From: Clostridium_AD sp937920395
Lineage (GTDB): Bacteria > Bacillota > Clostridia > Clostridiales > Clostridiaceae
Assembly (NCBI GenBank): GCA_052274345.1
Contig: DAVZGP010000102.1
Coordinates: 1-9,686, forward strand
DNA length: 9,686 bases
Direction of reading: 5' to 3'
The first letter of the stretch is position 1. Each line of letters opens with the position of its first letter. Positions 1-6,315 of the stretch are shown piece by piece. The translations under genes were made by a program, and so were the position numbers. Under the pieces are notes generated by a model. The model worked only from the letters and a program-made list of their open reading frames with translations. It had not been told where the DNA came from and did no database searches.

Positions 1-50
1 GCCCCCGTATCGGACTTTCACCGACGAGTAAACGCCCATGCCGAGCACAC
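1..50 (-). mobile_element. 5' end of a group IIC intron (partial, continues off the left edge)
   Basis: Read on the minus strand from position 50, the sequence begins GTGTGCTCGGCATGGGCG and continues to GGTGAAAGTCC then GATACGGGGGC. This matches the conserved 5' end and early domain I of group IIC introns as I remember it from the Oceanobacillus iheyensis intron (GUGUGCCCGGCAUGGGUG, then GGGUGAGAGUCC). The 5' splice site would be 51|50. Group IIC introns characteristically insert just 3' of intrinsic terminator hairpins, and here the preceding 5' exon is exactly such a hairpin (the ilvC terminator) followed by TTTTA. Only about 50 nt of the ribozyme are visible. The reverse transcriptase ORF, if present, lies to the left. 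Strand and boundary are directly readable; the family assignment rests on motif recognition. Confidence 0.88.
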
Positions 51-87
51 TAAAATGAGGTATAGTGATAAACACTATACCTCAAAA
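51..87 (-). terminator. Intrinsic terminator of ilvC, U-tract cut by the intron
   Basis: A perfect 12-bp stem is formed by 56-67 and 73-84 with a 5-nt loop (68-72), lying 50 nt past the ilvC stop. On the minus strand the stem is followed by TTTTA and then immediately by the group II intron start at 50. The U-tract is therefore only four residues long before intron sequence begins. The hairpin probably still terminates ilvC and is also the intron's recognition structure. Confidence 0.9.
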
Positions 88-134
88 GAATAAATCTCAC
101 CATATATATTTAGATATTAAACATTAGATATATA

Positions 135-1127
135 CTATTTTTTATTCCAAGACATCATTTTTCTAAGCTCTGCGCCAACTTGTTCAATTTGATGTTCACT
201 TTCTATTCTCTTTGTCGCATTAAAGAATGGTTTTCCAACTTGATTTTCAAGAAGCCAATTTCTAGCAAAAACTCCAGTTTGAATATCTGTGAGTACTCCT
301 TTCATAGCTTTCTTTGTATCTGCAGTTATTATTTTGCTCCCTGTAATGTAATCACCATATTCTGCAGTATCACTTATTGAATATCTCATCATGTTTAAGC
401 CACCTGAGTTTATTAAATCTACGATAAGCTTCATTTCATGACAACATTCAAAGTACGCCATTTCTGGTTGATAACCAGCTTCTACAAGAGTTTCAAAACC
501 AGCTTTTATAAGAGCTGAGACACCACCACAGAGAACAGCTTGCTCACCAAATAAATCTGTTTCTGTTTCTTCTTTAAATGAAGTTTCCATAACACCTGCT
601 CTTGCTCCACCTATTCCTAATGCATAAGCTAAAGCTACTTCTTTTGCATGTCCTGATGCATCCTGATGTATAGCTATAAGGCATGGAACTCCTCTACCTT
701 CTAAAAATTGACTTCTAACTGTGTGTCCAGGTCCTTTTGGTGCTATAAGAAATACGTCAATATCTGCAGGCGGAACTATTTGGCCAAAATGAATTGCAAA
801 ACCATGAGCAAATACCAAAGCCTTATTTTTTGTAAGGTTTGGTGCGATACTTTCTTTATATACTTGTGCTTGCTTTTCATCATTAACTAAAATCATTATA
901 ATATCTGCTGCTTTTGCCGCTTCTGCTGTCGTTAATACTGTGAGTCCAGCATCTTCAGCTTTTTTCCAAGACTTACTGCCTACATAAAGTCCAACCACAA
1001 CATCTACACCGTTCTCTTTTAAGTTTAGTGCATGTGCATGCCCTTGACTACCATAACCTATTACTGCAACTTTTTTACCTTTTAAATTTGCTAAATTACA
1101 ATCTTTTTCATAATACATCTTTGCCAT
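135..1127 (-). CDS. ilvC: Ketol-acid reductoisomerase (class I), IlvC
   Basis: Second common step of branched-chain amino acid synthesis in the cytosol. It converts 2-acetolactate or 2-aceto-2-hydroxybutyrate, with Mg2+ and NAD(P)H, to the dihydroxy acids used for Val/Leu/Ile. The protein is 330 aa, the normal class I length. The Rossmann motif GYGSQGHAHA is at 24-33 and HGF near 108-110. The KGPGHTVR segment holds K131. The metal/catalytic set is D191 and E195 (ETDLFGEQ), E227 and E231 (YFECCHEMK), and S252 (YSISDTAEYGD). The cofactor loop GLYVGSKSW (46-54) keeps the two serines but has Tyr where many short-loop KARIs have Arg. The ATG at 1127 has a GGGGG ribosome site 8 nt upstream. The gene is divergent from the leu operon, with its own promoter and terminator, and is probably CodY-regulated. 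Identity is secure; cofactor preference is not. Confidence 0.98.
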   Translation of the reverse strand: MAKMYYEKDCNLANLKGKKVAVIGYGSQGHAHALNLKENGVDVVVGLYVGSKSWKKAEDAGLTVLTTAEAAKAADIIMILVNDEKQAQVYKESIAPNLTKNKALVFAHGFAIHFGQIVPPADIDVFLIAPKGPGHTVRSQFLEGRGVPCLIAIHQDASGHAKEVALAYALGIGGARAGVMETSFKEETETDLFGEQAVLCGGVSALIKAGFETLVEAGYQPEMAYFECCHEMKLIVDLINSGGLNMMRYSISDTAEYGDYITGSKIITADTKKAMKGVLTDIQTGVFARNWLLENQVGKPFFNATKRIESEHQIEQVGAELRKMMSWNKK

Positions 1128-1216
1128 TATTAATTCCCCCTAATTTTTATCTATGTTATTTGATTACTGTGCCAGCACGCTTTTTCCAATTAGACTTGCT
1201 AAACTCACCGAACATT
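1128..1216 (-). other. 5' untranslated leader of ilvC
   Basis: If transcription starts about 7 nt after the predicted -10 element, ilvC has a leader of roughly 90 nt. It contains a short palindrome, GTGCTGGCAC on the minus strand (1169-1178), and an upstream TTAGCA segment that can pair with TGCTGG. No T-box sequence, known riboswitch core or leader-peptide ORF was recognised. The GGGGG ribosome site (1136-1140) sits at its 3' end. Function of the leader is unknown. Confidence 0.45.
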
Positions 1217-1222
1217 TTATGT

Positions 1223-1251
1223 ATCGTAACATCTATAAAACGAATTGTCAA
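1223..1251 (-). promoter_or_regulatory. Sigma-A-type promoter of ilvC
   Basis: On the minus strand TTGACA (1251-1246) is followed by a 17-nt spacer and TACGAT (1228-1223). The -35 is a perfect consensus and the -10 matches 4 of 6. It directs transcription toward ilvC, about 96 nt from the -10 to the ATG. The -35 is separated by one base from the CodY-like box. Confidence 0.7.
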
Positions 1252-1252
1252 C

Positions 1253-1267
1253 AAAATTCAGAATATT
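1253..1267. promoter_or_regulatory. Putative CodY box between the divergent ilvC and leu promoters
   Basis: The 15-mer AAAATTCAGAATATT matches the CodY consensus AATTTTCWGAAAATT at 12 of 15 positions, including the central TTCAGAA. It lies next to the ilvC -35 (1246-1251) and 15 nt upstream of the leu -35 (1283-1288), where one bound repressor could influence both. CodY is known to repress ilv/leu genes in low-GC Firmicutes when branched-chain amino acids and GTP are high. Regulation here is inferred, and AT-rich DNA gives chance matches. Confidence 0.55.
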
Positions 1268-1282
1268 TTTTTTATTGAATTA

Positions 1283-1311
1283 TTGACATGTTTTATTATT
1301 CGTAGTATATT
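1283..1311 (+). promoter_or_regulatory. Sigma-A-type promoter of the leuCDBA operon
   Basis: TTGACA (1283-1288), a 17-nt spacer and TATATT (1306-1311) form a near-consensus promoter reading toward leuC. Transcription would start near 1318, upstream of the T-box base stem, so the whole riboswitch would be in the transcript. Confidence 0.75.
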
Positions 1312-1497
1312 ATATTTCAAGCATATTTTTAAAAATATACTGTTTTCTAGTATTGTTAATATAATAAAAACTTTGACAGGGACAAATAGGCATACAGATG
1401 TTTTACAGAGAAGGGATAAAGCTGAGAACCCTAAACAATCATATGTTGAAACTTACCCTCGAGTTGTGAACTTAAACTAAGTTATACTTATTAGTGT

Positions 1498-1533
1498 ATT
1501 TACACTTAAAAGTGTACTTACACTTAAAAGTGT
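1498..1533 (+). repeat. Tandem 18-nt duplication with palindromic units inside the T-box linker
   Basis: Two consecutive 18-nt units, ATTTACACTTAAAAGTGT (1498-1515) and ACTTACACTTAAAAGTGT (1516-1533), differ at one base. Each contains a perfect 6-bp inverted repeat, ACACTT/AAGTGT, around AA. The pair is flanked by a 10-bp direct repeat, ACTTATTAGT, at 1486-1495 and 1534-1543. It lies between stem I and the F-box, where stem II elements normally fold, so the RNA could carry two small hairpins in tandem. Confidence 0.85.
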
Positions 1534-1601
1534 ACTTATTAGTAGGTTTTACCGGTTGATGCCGTTATCTTAAAATAAGTTATAAATATGGGTGGTACCG
1601 C

Positions 1602-1640
1602 GACGGACTCTTCGCCCCAAGTGAAGATGTCTGTTTTTTT
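1602..1640 (+). terminator. T-box leader intrinsic terminator
   Basis: The arms 1604-1613 and 1623-1633 pair over 10 bp with one bulged T. The helix can extend outward (A1603-T1634) and inward, and it is followed by a run of seven T (1634-1640). It is mutually exclusive with the antiterminator formed by the T-box sequence and the CCC at 1615-1618, and it would stop transcription when tRNA-Leu is charged. Confidence 0.9.
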
Positions 1641-1668
1641 GTACCCTTTTTTTATTCCATTTTATCGA

Positions 1669-1683
1669 AATATTCCGATAATT
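1669..1683. promoter_or_regulatory. Possible second CodY-like site in the leuC 5' region (weak)
   Basis: AATATTCCGATAATT matches 12 of 15 CodY-consensus positions but has C at the central W position. It lies between the T-box terminator and leuC, where a bound protein could act as a roadblock. The rest of 1641-1748 is plain AT-rich spacer with no ORF or clear structure. A chance match is quite possible. Confidence 0.25.
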
Positions 1684-1767
1684 ATACTTTTAGAATGTTT
1701 TGAATATAAATAATAAATTACTACTTAAAGAAATTTTAAAATTATATGAAGGAGGTTTCAAATTAAT

Positions 1768-3030
1768 ATGGGGATGACTATGACGCAAAAGATACTAGCA
1801 TCACACGCTGGCATACAAAAGGTAACCGCTGGACAATTAATTATGGCAAATCTTGATTTAGTATTAGGTAATGATATAACAACACCGGTCGCAATAAATG
1901 AGCTTAATAAAATGGGTGTTAATGAAGTTTTCGATAAAAAGAAAATTGCAATAGTTCCAGACCATTTTGCTCCAAATAAAGATATAAAATCTGCCGAGCA
2001 ATGCAAGTGCACCCGTGAATTTGTATATGAAAAAGGAATTGAAAACTACTTTGAGGTAGGACAAATGGGTATAGAACATGCATTATTGCCAGAAAAAGGG
2101 CTTGTAGTTAGTGGAGATGTTGTAATCGGGGCGGATTCTCACACTTGTACTTATGGTGCTTTAGGTGCTTTTTCAACTGGAGTTGGATCAACCGATATGG
2201 CAGCAGGAATGGCAAGTGGAAAATGTTGGTTTAAAATTCCAGAGGCAATACAATTCGTTTTAACTGGCAAAATGCAGAAATGGGTTTGTGGTAAAGATGT
2301 AATTCTTCATATTATTGGAATGATTGGAGTAGATGGTGCACTATATCAATCAATGGAATATACAGGATCTGGAGTTGCTAACCTGTCTATGGATGACAGA
2401 TTTACAATTTCTAATATGGCCATAGAAGCAGGTGCCAAAAATGGGATATTTGAAGTTGATGATACAACCCTAGAATATATAAAAGAACATTCAACTAGAG
2501 TTCCAATAACATTTAAGGCTGATACTGATGCAACATATTCTAGAATTATAAAGATTGATTTAAGTACTATAAGACCAACAATAGCTTTCCCTCACCTTCC
2601 AGATAATACTAGAACTATTGATGAAGTTGGTCAAGTTAAAATTGATCAAGTAGTTATTGGCTCTTGTACTAACGGAAGAATAGAAGACCTTAGGATGGCA
2701 GCAAGTATCTTAAAAGGTAAAAAAGTTGATCCTAAAATAAGAACATTAATCTTTCCCGCTACTCAAAAAATATTTCTTCAGGCTCTTCGCGAAGGTTTAA
2801 TTGAAATATTTATAGAAGCTGGCGTTGCAGTAAGTACTCCAACATGTGGCCCTTGCCTAGGTGGATATATGGGAGTACTTGCAAATGGAGAGCGAGCTCT
2901 TTCTACTACAAACAGAAATTTTGTTGGCAGAATGGGTCATCCTGGAAGTGAAGTATATCTTTGTAGTCCAGCAATAGCTGCAGCATCAGCAATAACCGGA
3001 AAAATTTCATCCCCAGAGGAGGTAATGTAA
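1768..3030 (+). CDS. leuC: 3-isopropylmalate dehydratase large subunit, LeuC
   Basis: With LeuD it forms the cytosolic [4Fe-4S] isopropylmalate isomerase, interconverting 2- and 3-isopropylmalate through a dehydration-hydration step in leucine synthesis. The 420-aa length is typical of the shorter, clostridial/archaeal-type subfamily. Cluster ligands are C300 (GSCTNGR) and C360/C363 (CGPCLGG). GADSHTCTYGALG at 121-133 and VGSTDMA at 139-145 are aconitase-family active-site segments. Three in-frame ATGs lie at the N-terminus (1768, 1774, 1780). GGAGG at 1751-1755 is 12 nt from the first and further from the others, so the first is chosen. It is the first gene of leuCDBA, under T-box control, and its TAA shares one base with the leuD ATG. 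Confidence 0.98.
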   Translation: MGMTMTQKILASHAGIQKVTAGQLIMANLDLVLGNDITTPVAINELNKMGVNEVFDKKKIAIVPDHFAPNKDIKSAEQCKCTREFVYEKGIENYFEVGQMGIEHALLPEKGLVVSGDVVIGADSHTCTYGALGAFSTGVGSTDMAAGMASGKCWFKIPEAIQFVLTGKMQKWVCGKDVILHIIGMIGVDGALYQSMEYTGSGVANLSMDDRFTISNMAIEAGAKNGIFEVDDTTLEYIKEHSTRVPITFKADTDATYSRIIKIDLSTIRPTIAFPHLPDNTRTIDEVGQVKIDQVVIGSCTNGRIEDLRMAASILKGKKVDPKIRTLIFPATQKIFLQALREGLIEIFIEAGVAVSTPTCGPCLGGYMGVLANGERALSTTNRNFVGRMGHPGSEVYLCSPAIAAASAITGKISSPEEVM

Positions 3031-3524
3031 TGTTTAAAGGAAAAGCTATAAAATATGGTGACAATGTAGATACAGATGTTATAATTCCCGCAAGATATCT
3101 TAATACCTCTGATGCATTGGAGCTTGCATCACATTGCATGGAAGATATAGATAAAGATTTTTCTAGTAAAGTTAAAGATGGTGACATAATTGTTGCTGGT
3201 AAAAACTTCGGTTGTGGTTCTTCAAGGGAGCATGCTCCTCTTGCTATAAAGACTTCAGGAATCAGTTGTATAATTGCTGAAAACTTTGCAAGAATATTCT
3301 TTCGAAATTCAATTAATATTGGTTTACCAATACTCGAATGCTTTGAGGCTGCAAAGGATATTGAAGAGGGAAATGAAATAACAGTAGATGTTATTACTGG
3401 AATTATAACTAATAGCACAAAAGGTAAAACTTACCTAGCAACACCTTTCCCAGAATTTATGCAAGATATCATAGCATCTGAGGGACTTATTAATTATCTT
3501 AAAGAAAGGACTGACGTTAAATGA
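3030..3524 (+). CDS. leuD: 3-isopropylmalate dehydratase small subunit, LeuD
   Basis: Swivelling small subunit that completes the isopropylmalate isomerase active site with LeuC. At 164 aa it is the short LeuD form that pairs with a ~420-aa LeuC, not the ~200-aa proteobacterial form. The N-terminal signature DNVDTDVIIPARYLNT (11-26) includes the substrate-recognition loop, and NFGCGSSREHAP (59-70) carries the conserved SSREH motif that binds the substrate carboxylate. The ATG overlaps the leuC stop (TAATG), and its GAGGAGG ribosome site is inside the leuC 3' end, which implies translational coupling. Its TGA overlaps the leuB start in ATGA. An antisense ORF across this gene is only a shadow. 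Confidence 0.97.
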   Translation: MFKGKAIKYGDNVDTDVIIPARYLNTSDALELASHCMEDIDKDFSSKVKDGDIIVAGKNFGCGSSREHAPLAIKTSGISCIIAENFARIFFRNSINIGLPILECFEAAKDIEEGNEITVDVITGIITNSTKGKTYLATPFPEFMQDIIASEGLINYLKERTDVK

Positions 3525-4594
3525 AAAAAATAGCTGTAATTCGTGGAGATGGAATTGGACCAGAGATTGTTGATGGTGCAATTAAGGTATTAGATGTAAT
3601 ATCCAAAAAATATAATACGACCTTTGTTTATACAGATCTTTTAATGGGTGGGATAGCAATCGATAAGACTGGAGCTCCTCTTCCAAAGGAAACCCTAGAC
3701 ACATGTAAACATAGTGATGCAGTTTTACTTGGCTCTGTTGGGGGTCCTAAGTGGGATAAGCTACCTGGTGATCAAAGACCAGAAGCTGGACTTCTTGGAA
3801 TTAGAAAAGGACTTGAGGTTTTTGCAAACTTAAGACCTGCTATTCTTTTTCCACAATTAAAAGAAGCTTCAGCTCTTAAACAAGAAATTCTCAAAGGTAA
3901 CATTGACATTATGGTTATACGTGAATTAACAGGCGGTATATATTTTGGTGAAAAATCTAGAATAGACCTACCCGGTGGTGGACAAAAGGCATGTGATACA
4001 ATGACTTACTCAACTTATGAAATAGAGAGAATAGCCCGTGTTGGTTTCGAAACCGCTATTAAAAGAAGTAAAAAACTTACATTAGTTGATAAAGCAAATG
4101 TGCTTGAAAGCTCAAGACTATGGAGAGAAATTGTTCTAAAAATGTCTTCAGATTACCCAGATGTAACTCTTGAGGTACAGTTAGTTGATAGTTGTGCAAT
4201 GCAGCTTATAAAAAATCCTGGACAATTTGATACAATTTTAACTGAAAATATGTTCGGTGATATCCTAAGTGATGAGGCTTCTATGCTTACTGGGTCGCTT
4301 GGAATGTTACCTTCTGCAAGTTTAGGCAATGGCACTCTTGGTATATATGAACCAATACATGGCTCAGCACCAGACATTGCGGGACGTGACATAGTTAATC
4401 CAATCGCAACTATAATGAGTGCTGCAATGATGCTTCGATATAGCTTTAATATGGAAACTGCTGCAAAAGATATTGAAGATGCAGTATCTAAAGTTTTAGA
4501 TAATAAATATAGAACAATTGACATTATGGGCGTAGGCATGAAATGTGTTGGAACTATAGAAATGTCAAAACTTATTGCAAATGAAATAAAATAG
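3521..4594 (+). CDS. leuB: 3-isopropylmalate dehydrogenase, LeuB
   Basis: Oxidises and decarboxylates 3-isopropylmalate to 2-oxoisocaproate with NAD+ and Mg2+/Mn2+ in the cytosol. At 357 aa it matches the family length. The N-terminus has GDGIGPEI (9-16). The substrate arginines include R95, R105 (ANLRPAILFP) and R134 (IRELTGGIYFG, with catalytic Y141). K191 lies in VDKANVLESSRLWRE. The metal-binding aspartates are D223 (VDSCAMQL), D247 and D251 (NMFGDILSDEASM). EPIHGSAPDIAG (277-288) binds the NAD adenine side. The start overlaps leuD by 4 nt (ATGA), and leuA follows after a short gap. Nothing is missing. Confidence 0.98.
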   Translation: MKKIAVIRGDGIGPEIVDGAIKVLDVISKKYNTTFVYTDLLMGGIAIDKTGAPLPKETLDTCKHSDAVLLGSVGGPKWDKLPGDQRPEAGLLGIRKGLEVFANLRPAILFPQLKEASALKQEILKGNIDIMVIRELTGGIYFGEKSRIDLPGGGQKACDTMTYSTYEIERIARVGFETAIKRSKKLTLVDKANVLESSRLWREIVLKMSSDYPDVTLEVQLVDSCAMQLIKNPGQFDTILTENMFGDILSDEASMLTGSLGMLPSASLGNGTLGIYEPIHGSAPDIAGRDIVNPIATIMSAAMMLRYSFNMETAAKDIEDAVSKVLDNKYRTIDIMGVGMKCVGTIEMSKLIANEIK

Positions 4595-4632
4595 ACATAT
4601 TTAATTTTAATATTCTAAAGGGGATGTTTAAA

Positions 4633-6297
4633 TTGTCATATAAAAAATATAAACCTTATGGTTGTGTAAACATTAAAAATCGTCAGTGGCCCAATAAACT
4701 AATAGAAAAGGCACCAACTTGGTGTAGCGTTGATTTAAGAGATGGAAATCAATCTCTTCCTGTTCCAATGAACGTTGATGAAAAAGTTAAATTATTCAAA
4801 CTACTTTTGGATATCGGCTTTAAAGAAATAGAAGTAGGTTTCCCTTCTGCATCAAATACTGAATATCAATTTTTAAGAAAACTTATTGAAGATAATCTTA
4901 TTCCGGGTGATGTAACTATTCAAGTTTTAACGCAATCCAGAGAACATTTAATTAAGAAAACTTTTGAAGCTCTAAAAGGAGCAAAAAAAGCGATTGTACA
5001 TCTTTATAATTCAACTTCAGTTATACAACGGAGAGTCGTTTTTCATAAAAGCAAACAAGAAATTATTGATATTGGAGTAATGGGTGCAAAACTTCTAATG
5101 AAATACAAAGATAAATACCCAGAAACAGATTTTTCTTTTGAATATTCTCCTGAAAGCTTTACTGGAACAGAGCTTGAATACTCACTTCAAATTTGCGAAG
5201 CTATGTTAGACATCTTAAAACCAACACCATCAAAAAAAGTTATTTTAAATTTACCTTCAACAGTTGAAATGGCAACTCCTAATATTTATGCAGATCAAAT
5301 AGAATGGTTTTGCAAGAATGTTAAAAATAGAGAAAACATTATTATAAGTCTTCATACTCATAATGACAGGGGTACTTGTACTGCTGCTTCCGAGCTTGGT
5401 ATTCTTGCAGGCGCTGACAGAATTGAAGGTACGCTTTTTGGTAATGGTGAACGAACTGGAAATCTTGATATTATGACTATGGCTTTAAACATGCATGTTC
5501 AAGGAATAGATTCTAAATTAGATTTTTCTAACCTTTATGAAATTGTAGACATATATGAATTATGCACTAAAATGAAAGTACATGAACGTCACCCGTATGC
5601 TGGTAAGCTTGTATACACAGCATTTTCTGGATCACACCAAGATGCAATCAAAAAAGGACTCAAAGCTCTTAAAGATGAAAATAATAAATTTTGGGAAGTT
5701 CCATATCTTCCAATTGACCCACATGATGTTGGAAGAGATTATGAGGAAGTTATTCGTATTAACAGTCAATCAGGTAAAGGCGGTGCTGCCTTTATAATGG
5801 AAAATGAATTTGGCTTTATTTTACCAAAGGCTATGCAAGTTGATTTTGGTAATCTAGTAAAAAATAAGACAGACCTACTTGGCACGGAACTATTAGGAAA
5901 TCAAATTTATGATTTATTTGAAAAAGAATACTTAAACTTAAAATCTCCAAATTTATTAAAAAATTATACTATTCAATCAGTACAAAATGTTGAAACAGAT
6001 GAAAATATAGTAAACATTAATGCTCTAATTTCAGTAAGTGGAAAAGAAATGAATATTTCCGGCACAGGCAATGGCCCAGTAGATGCATTCTTCAACGCTC
6101 TACATCAATCAAATATTAATGGTTATAACTTTATATCTTATGATGAACATGCTCTAGGTAGTGGCTCAAACTCAAAAGCTGCTACTTATATACAGATAGA
6201 ATACAATGACAAAAGATATTTTGGAGTTGGTGTTTCTGCAAATATTGATACAGCTTCATTAAATGCTTTATTTAGTGCCATTAATAGAAAAGGTTAA
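4633..6297 (+). CDS. leuA: 2-isopropylmalate synthase, type 2 (LeuA), probable TTG start
   Basis: Condenses acetyl-CoA with 2-ketoisovalerate to 2-isopropylmalate, the committed leucine step. The N-terminal pattern (KPYGCVNIKNRQWP, then APTWCSVDLRDGNQSL) is the type 2 form seen in Mycobacterium and yeast. Numbered from the TTG, the TIM barrel has R36-D37, metal ligands H241/H243 in HTHND, and GNGERTGN near 270-277. A complete C-terminal leucine-feedback domain (about 430-554) contains GTGNGPVDA and EHALGSGSNSKAATY. The longest ORF opens at an ATG at 4624, but the ribosome site AAAGGGG (4617-4623) abuts that ATG with no spacer. The in-frame TTG at 4633 has 9-nt spacing and gives a 554-aa protein starting MSYKKYKPYG. 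It is the last gene of the operon and is followed by a strong terminator. Confidence 0.95.
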   Translation: MSYKKYKPYGCVNIKNRQWPNKLIEKAPTWCSVDLRDGNQSLPVPMNVDEKVKLFKLLLDIGFKEIEVGFPSASNTEYQFLRKLIEDNLIPGDVTIQVLTQSREHLIKKTFEALKGAKKAIVHLYNSTSVIQRRVVFHKSKQEIIDIGVMGAKLLMKYKDKYPETDFSFEYSPESFTGTELEYSLQICEAMLDILKPTPSKKVILNLPSTVEMATPNIYADQIEWFCKNVKNRENIIISLHTHNDRGTCTAASELGILAGADRIEGTLFGNGERTGNLDIMTMALNMHVQGIDSKLDFSNLYEIVDIYELCTKMKVHERHPYAGKLVYTAFSGSHQDAIKKGLKALKDENNKFWEVPYLPIDPHDVGRDYEEVIRINSQSGKGGAAFIMENEFGFILPKAMQVDFGNLVKNKTDLLGTELLGNQIYDLFEKEYLNLKSPNLLKNYTIQSVQNVETDENIVNINALISVSGKEMNISGTGNGPVDAFFNALHQSNINGYNFISYDEHALGSGSNSKAATYIQIEYNDKRYFGVGVSANIDTASLNALFSAINRKG

Positions 6298-6315
6298 TAA
6301 CATTATTCCTTATGC

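Larger units (their letters stand above)
1369..1640 (+). promoter_or_regulatory. T-box riboswitch leader, leucine specifier CTC
   Basis: The hallmark T-box sequence GGGTGGTACCGCG is at 1590-1602. Its TGGT (1593-1596) can pair with an ACCA tRNA 3' end, fitting the A73 discriminator of tRNA-Leu. Stem I features upstream include AGAGA at 1407-1411, an AGGG/CCCT distal stem (1412-1415 with 1429-1432), and a specifier-loop segment ACCCTCGAG. CTC (Leu) at 1458-1460 is followed by the usual purine. A basal stem can form between AACTT (1369-1373) and AAGTT (1479-1483). The F-box-like CCGTTATC follows at 1562-1569. In the antiterminator state, GGG of the T-box can pair with CCC near 1615-1618. Uncharged tRNA-Leu would stabilise that form and allow read-through into leuCDBA. 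Stem boundaries are approximate. Confidence 0.93.

Noticed and set aside
1360..1365. Second leu promoter with perfect TATAAT
   Set aside because: No acceptable -35 at 16-18 nt, and a start near 1372 would remove part of the T-box base stem; the TTGACA/TATATT promoter at 1283-1311 fits better.
1373..1378. TTGACA as a -35 element inside the leader
   Set aside because: No -10-like hexamer 16-18 nt downstream (around 1395-1402).
1028..1480. 150-aa plus-strand open frame through the ilvC 5' end and T-box leader
   Set aside because: It overlaps the ilvC coding region, promoters and T-box stem I, has no ribosome site and gives a low-complexity Leu/Ile/Phe-rich translation; it is a chance frame.
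1498..1533. CRISPR-like short repeats
   Set aside because: Two contiguous palindromic 18-nt units without spacers inside a riboswitch; not an array.
1486..1543. Small transposable element with 10-bp target-site duplication
   Set aside because: The bracketed 38 nt are just two copies of a short unit with no inverted termini or coding capacity; replication slippage explains it more simply.
2906..3418. 170-aa minus-strand open frame opposite leuC/leuD
   Set aside because: Antisense shadow of well-supported leuC and leuD with no recognisable domain or ribosome site.
4153..4539. 128-aa minus-strand open frame opposite leuB
   Set aside because: Mirror of leuB codons; no start signal or family resemblance.
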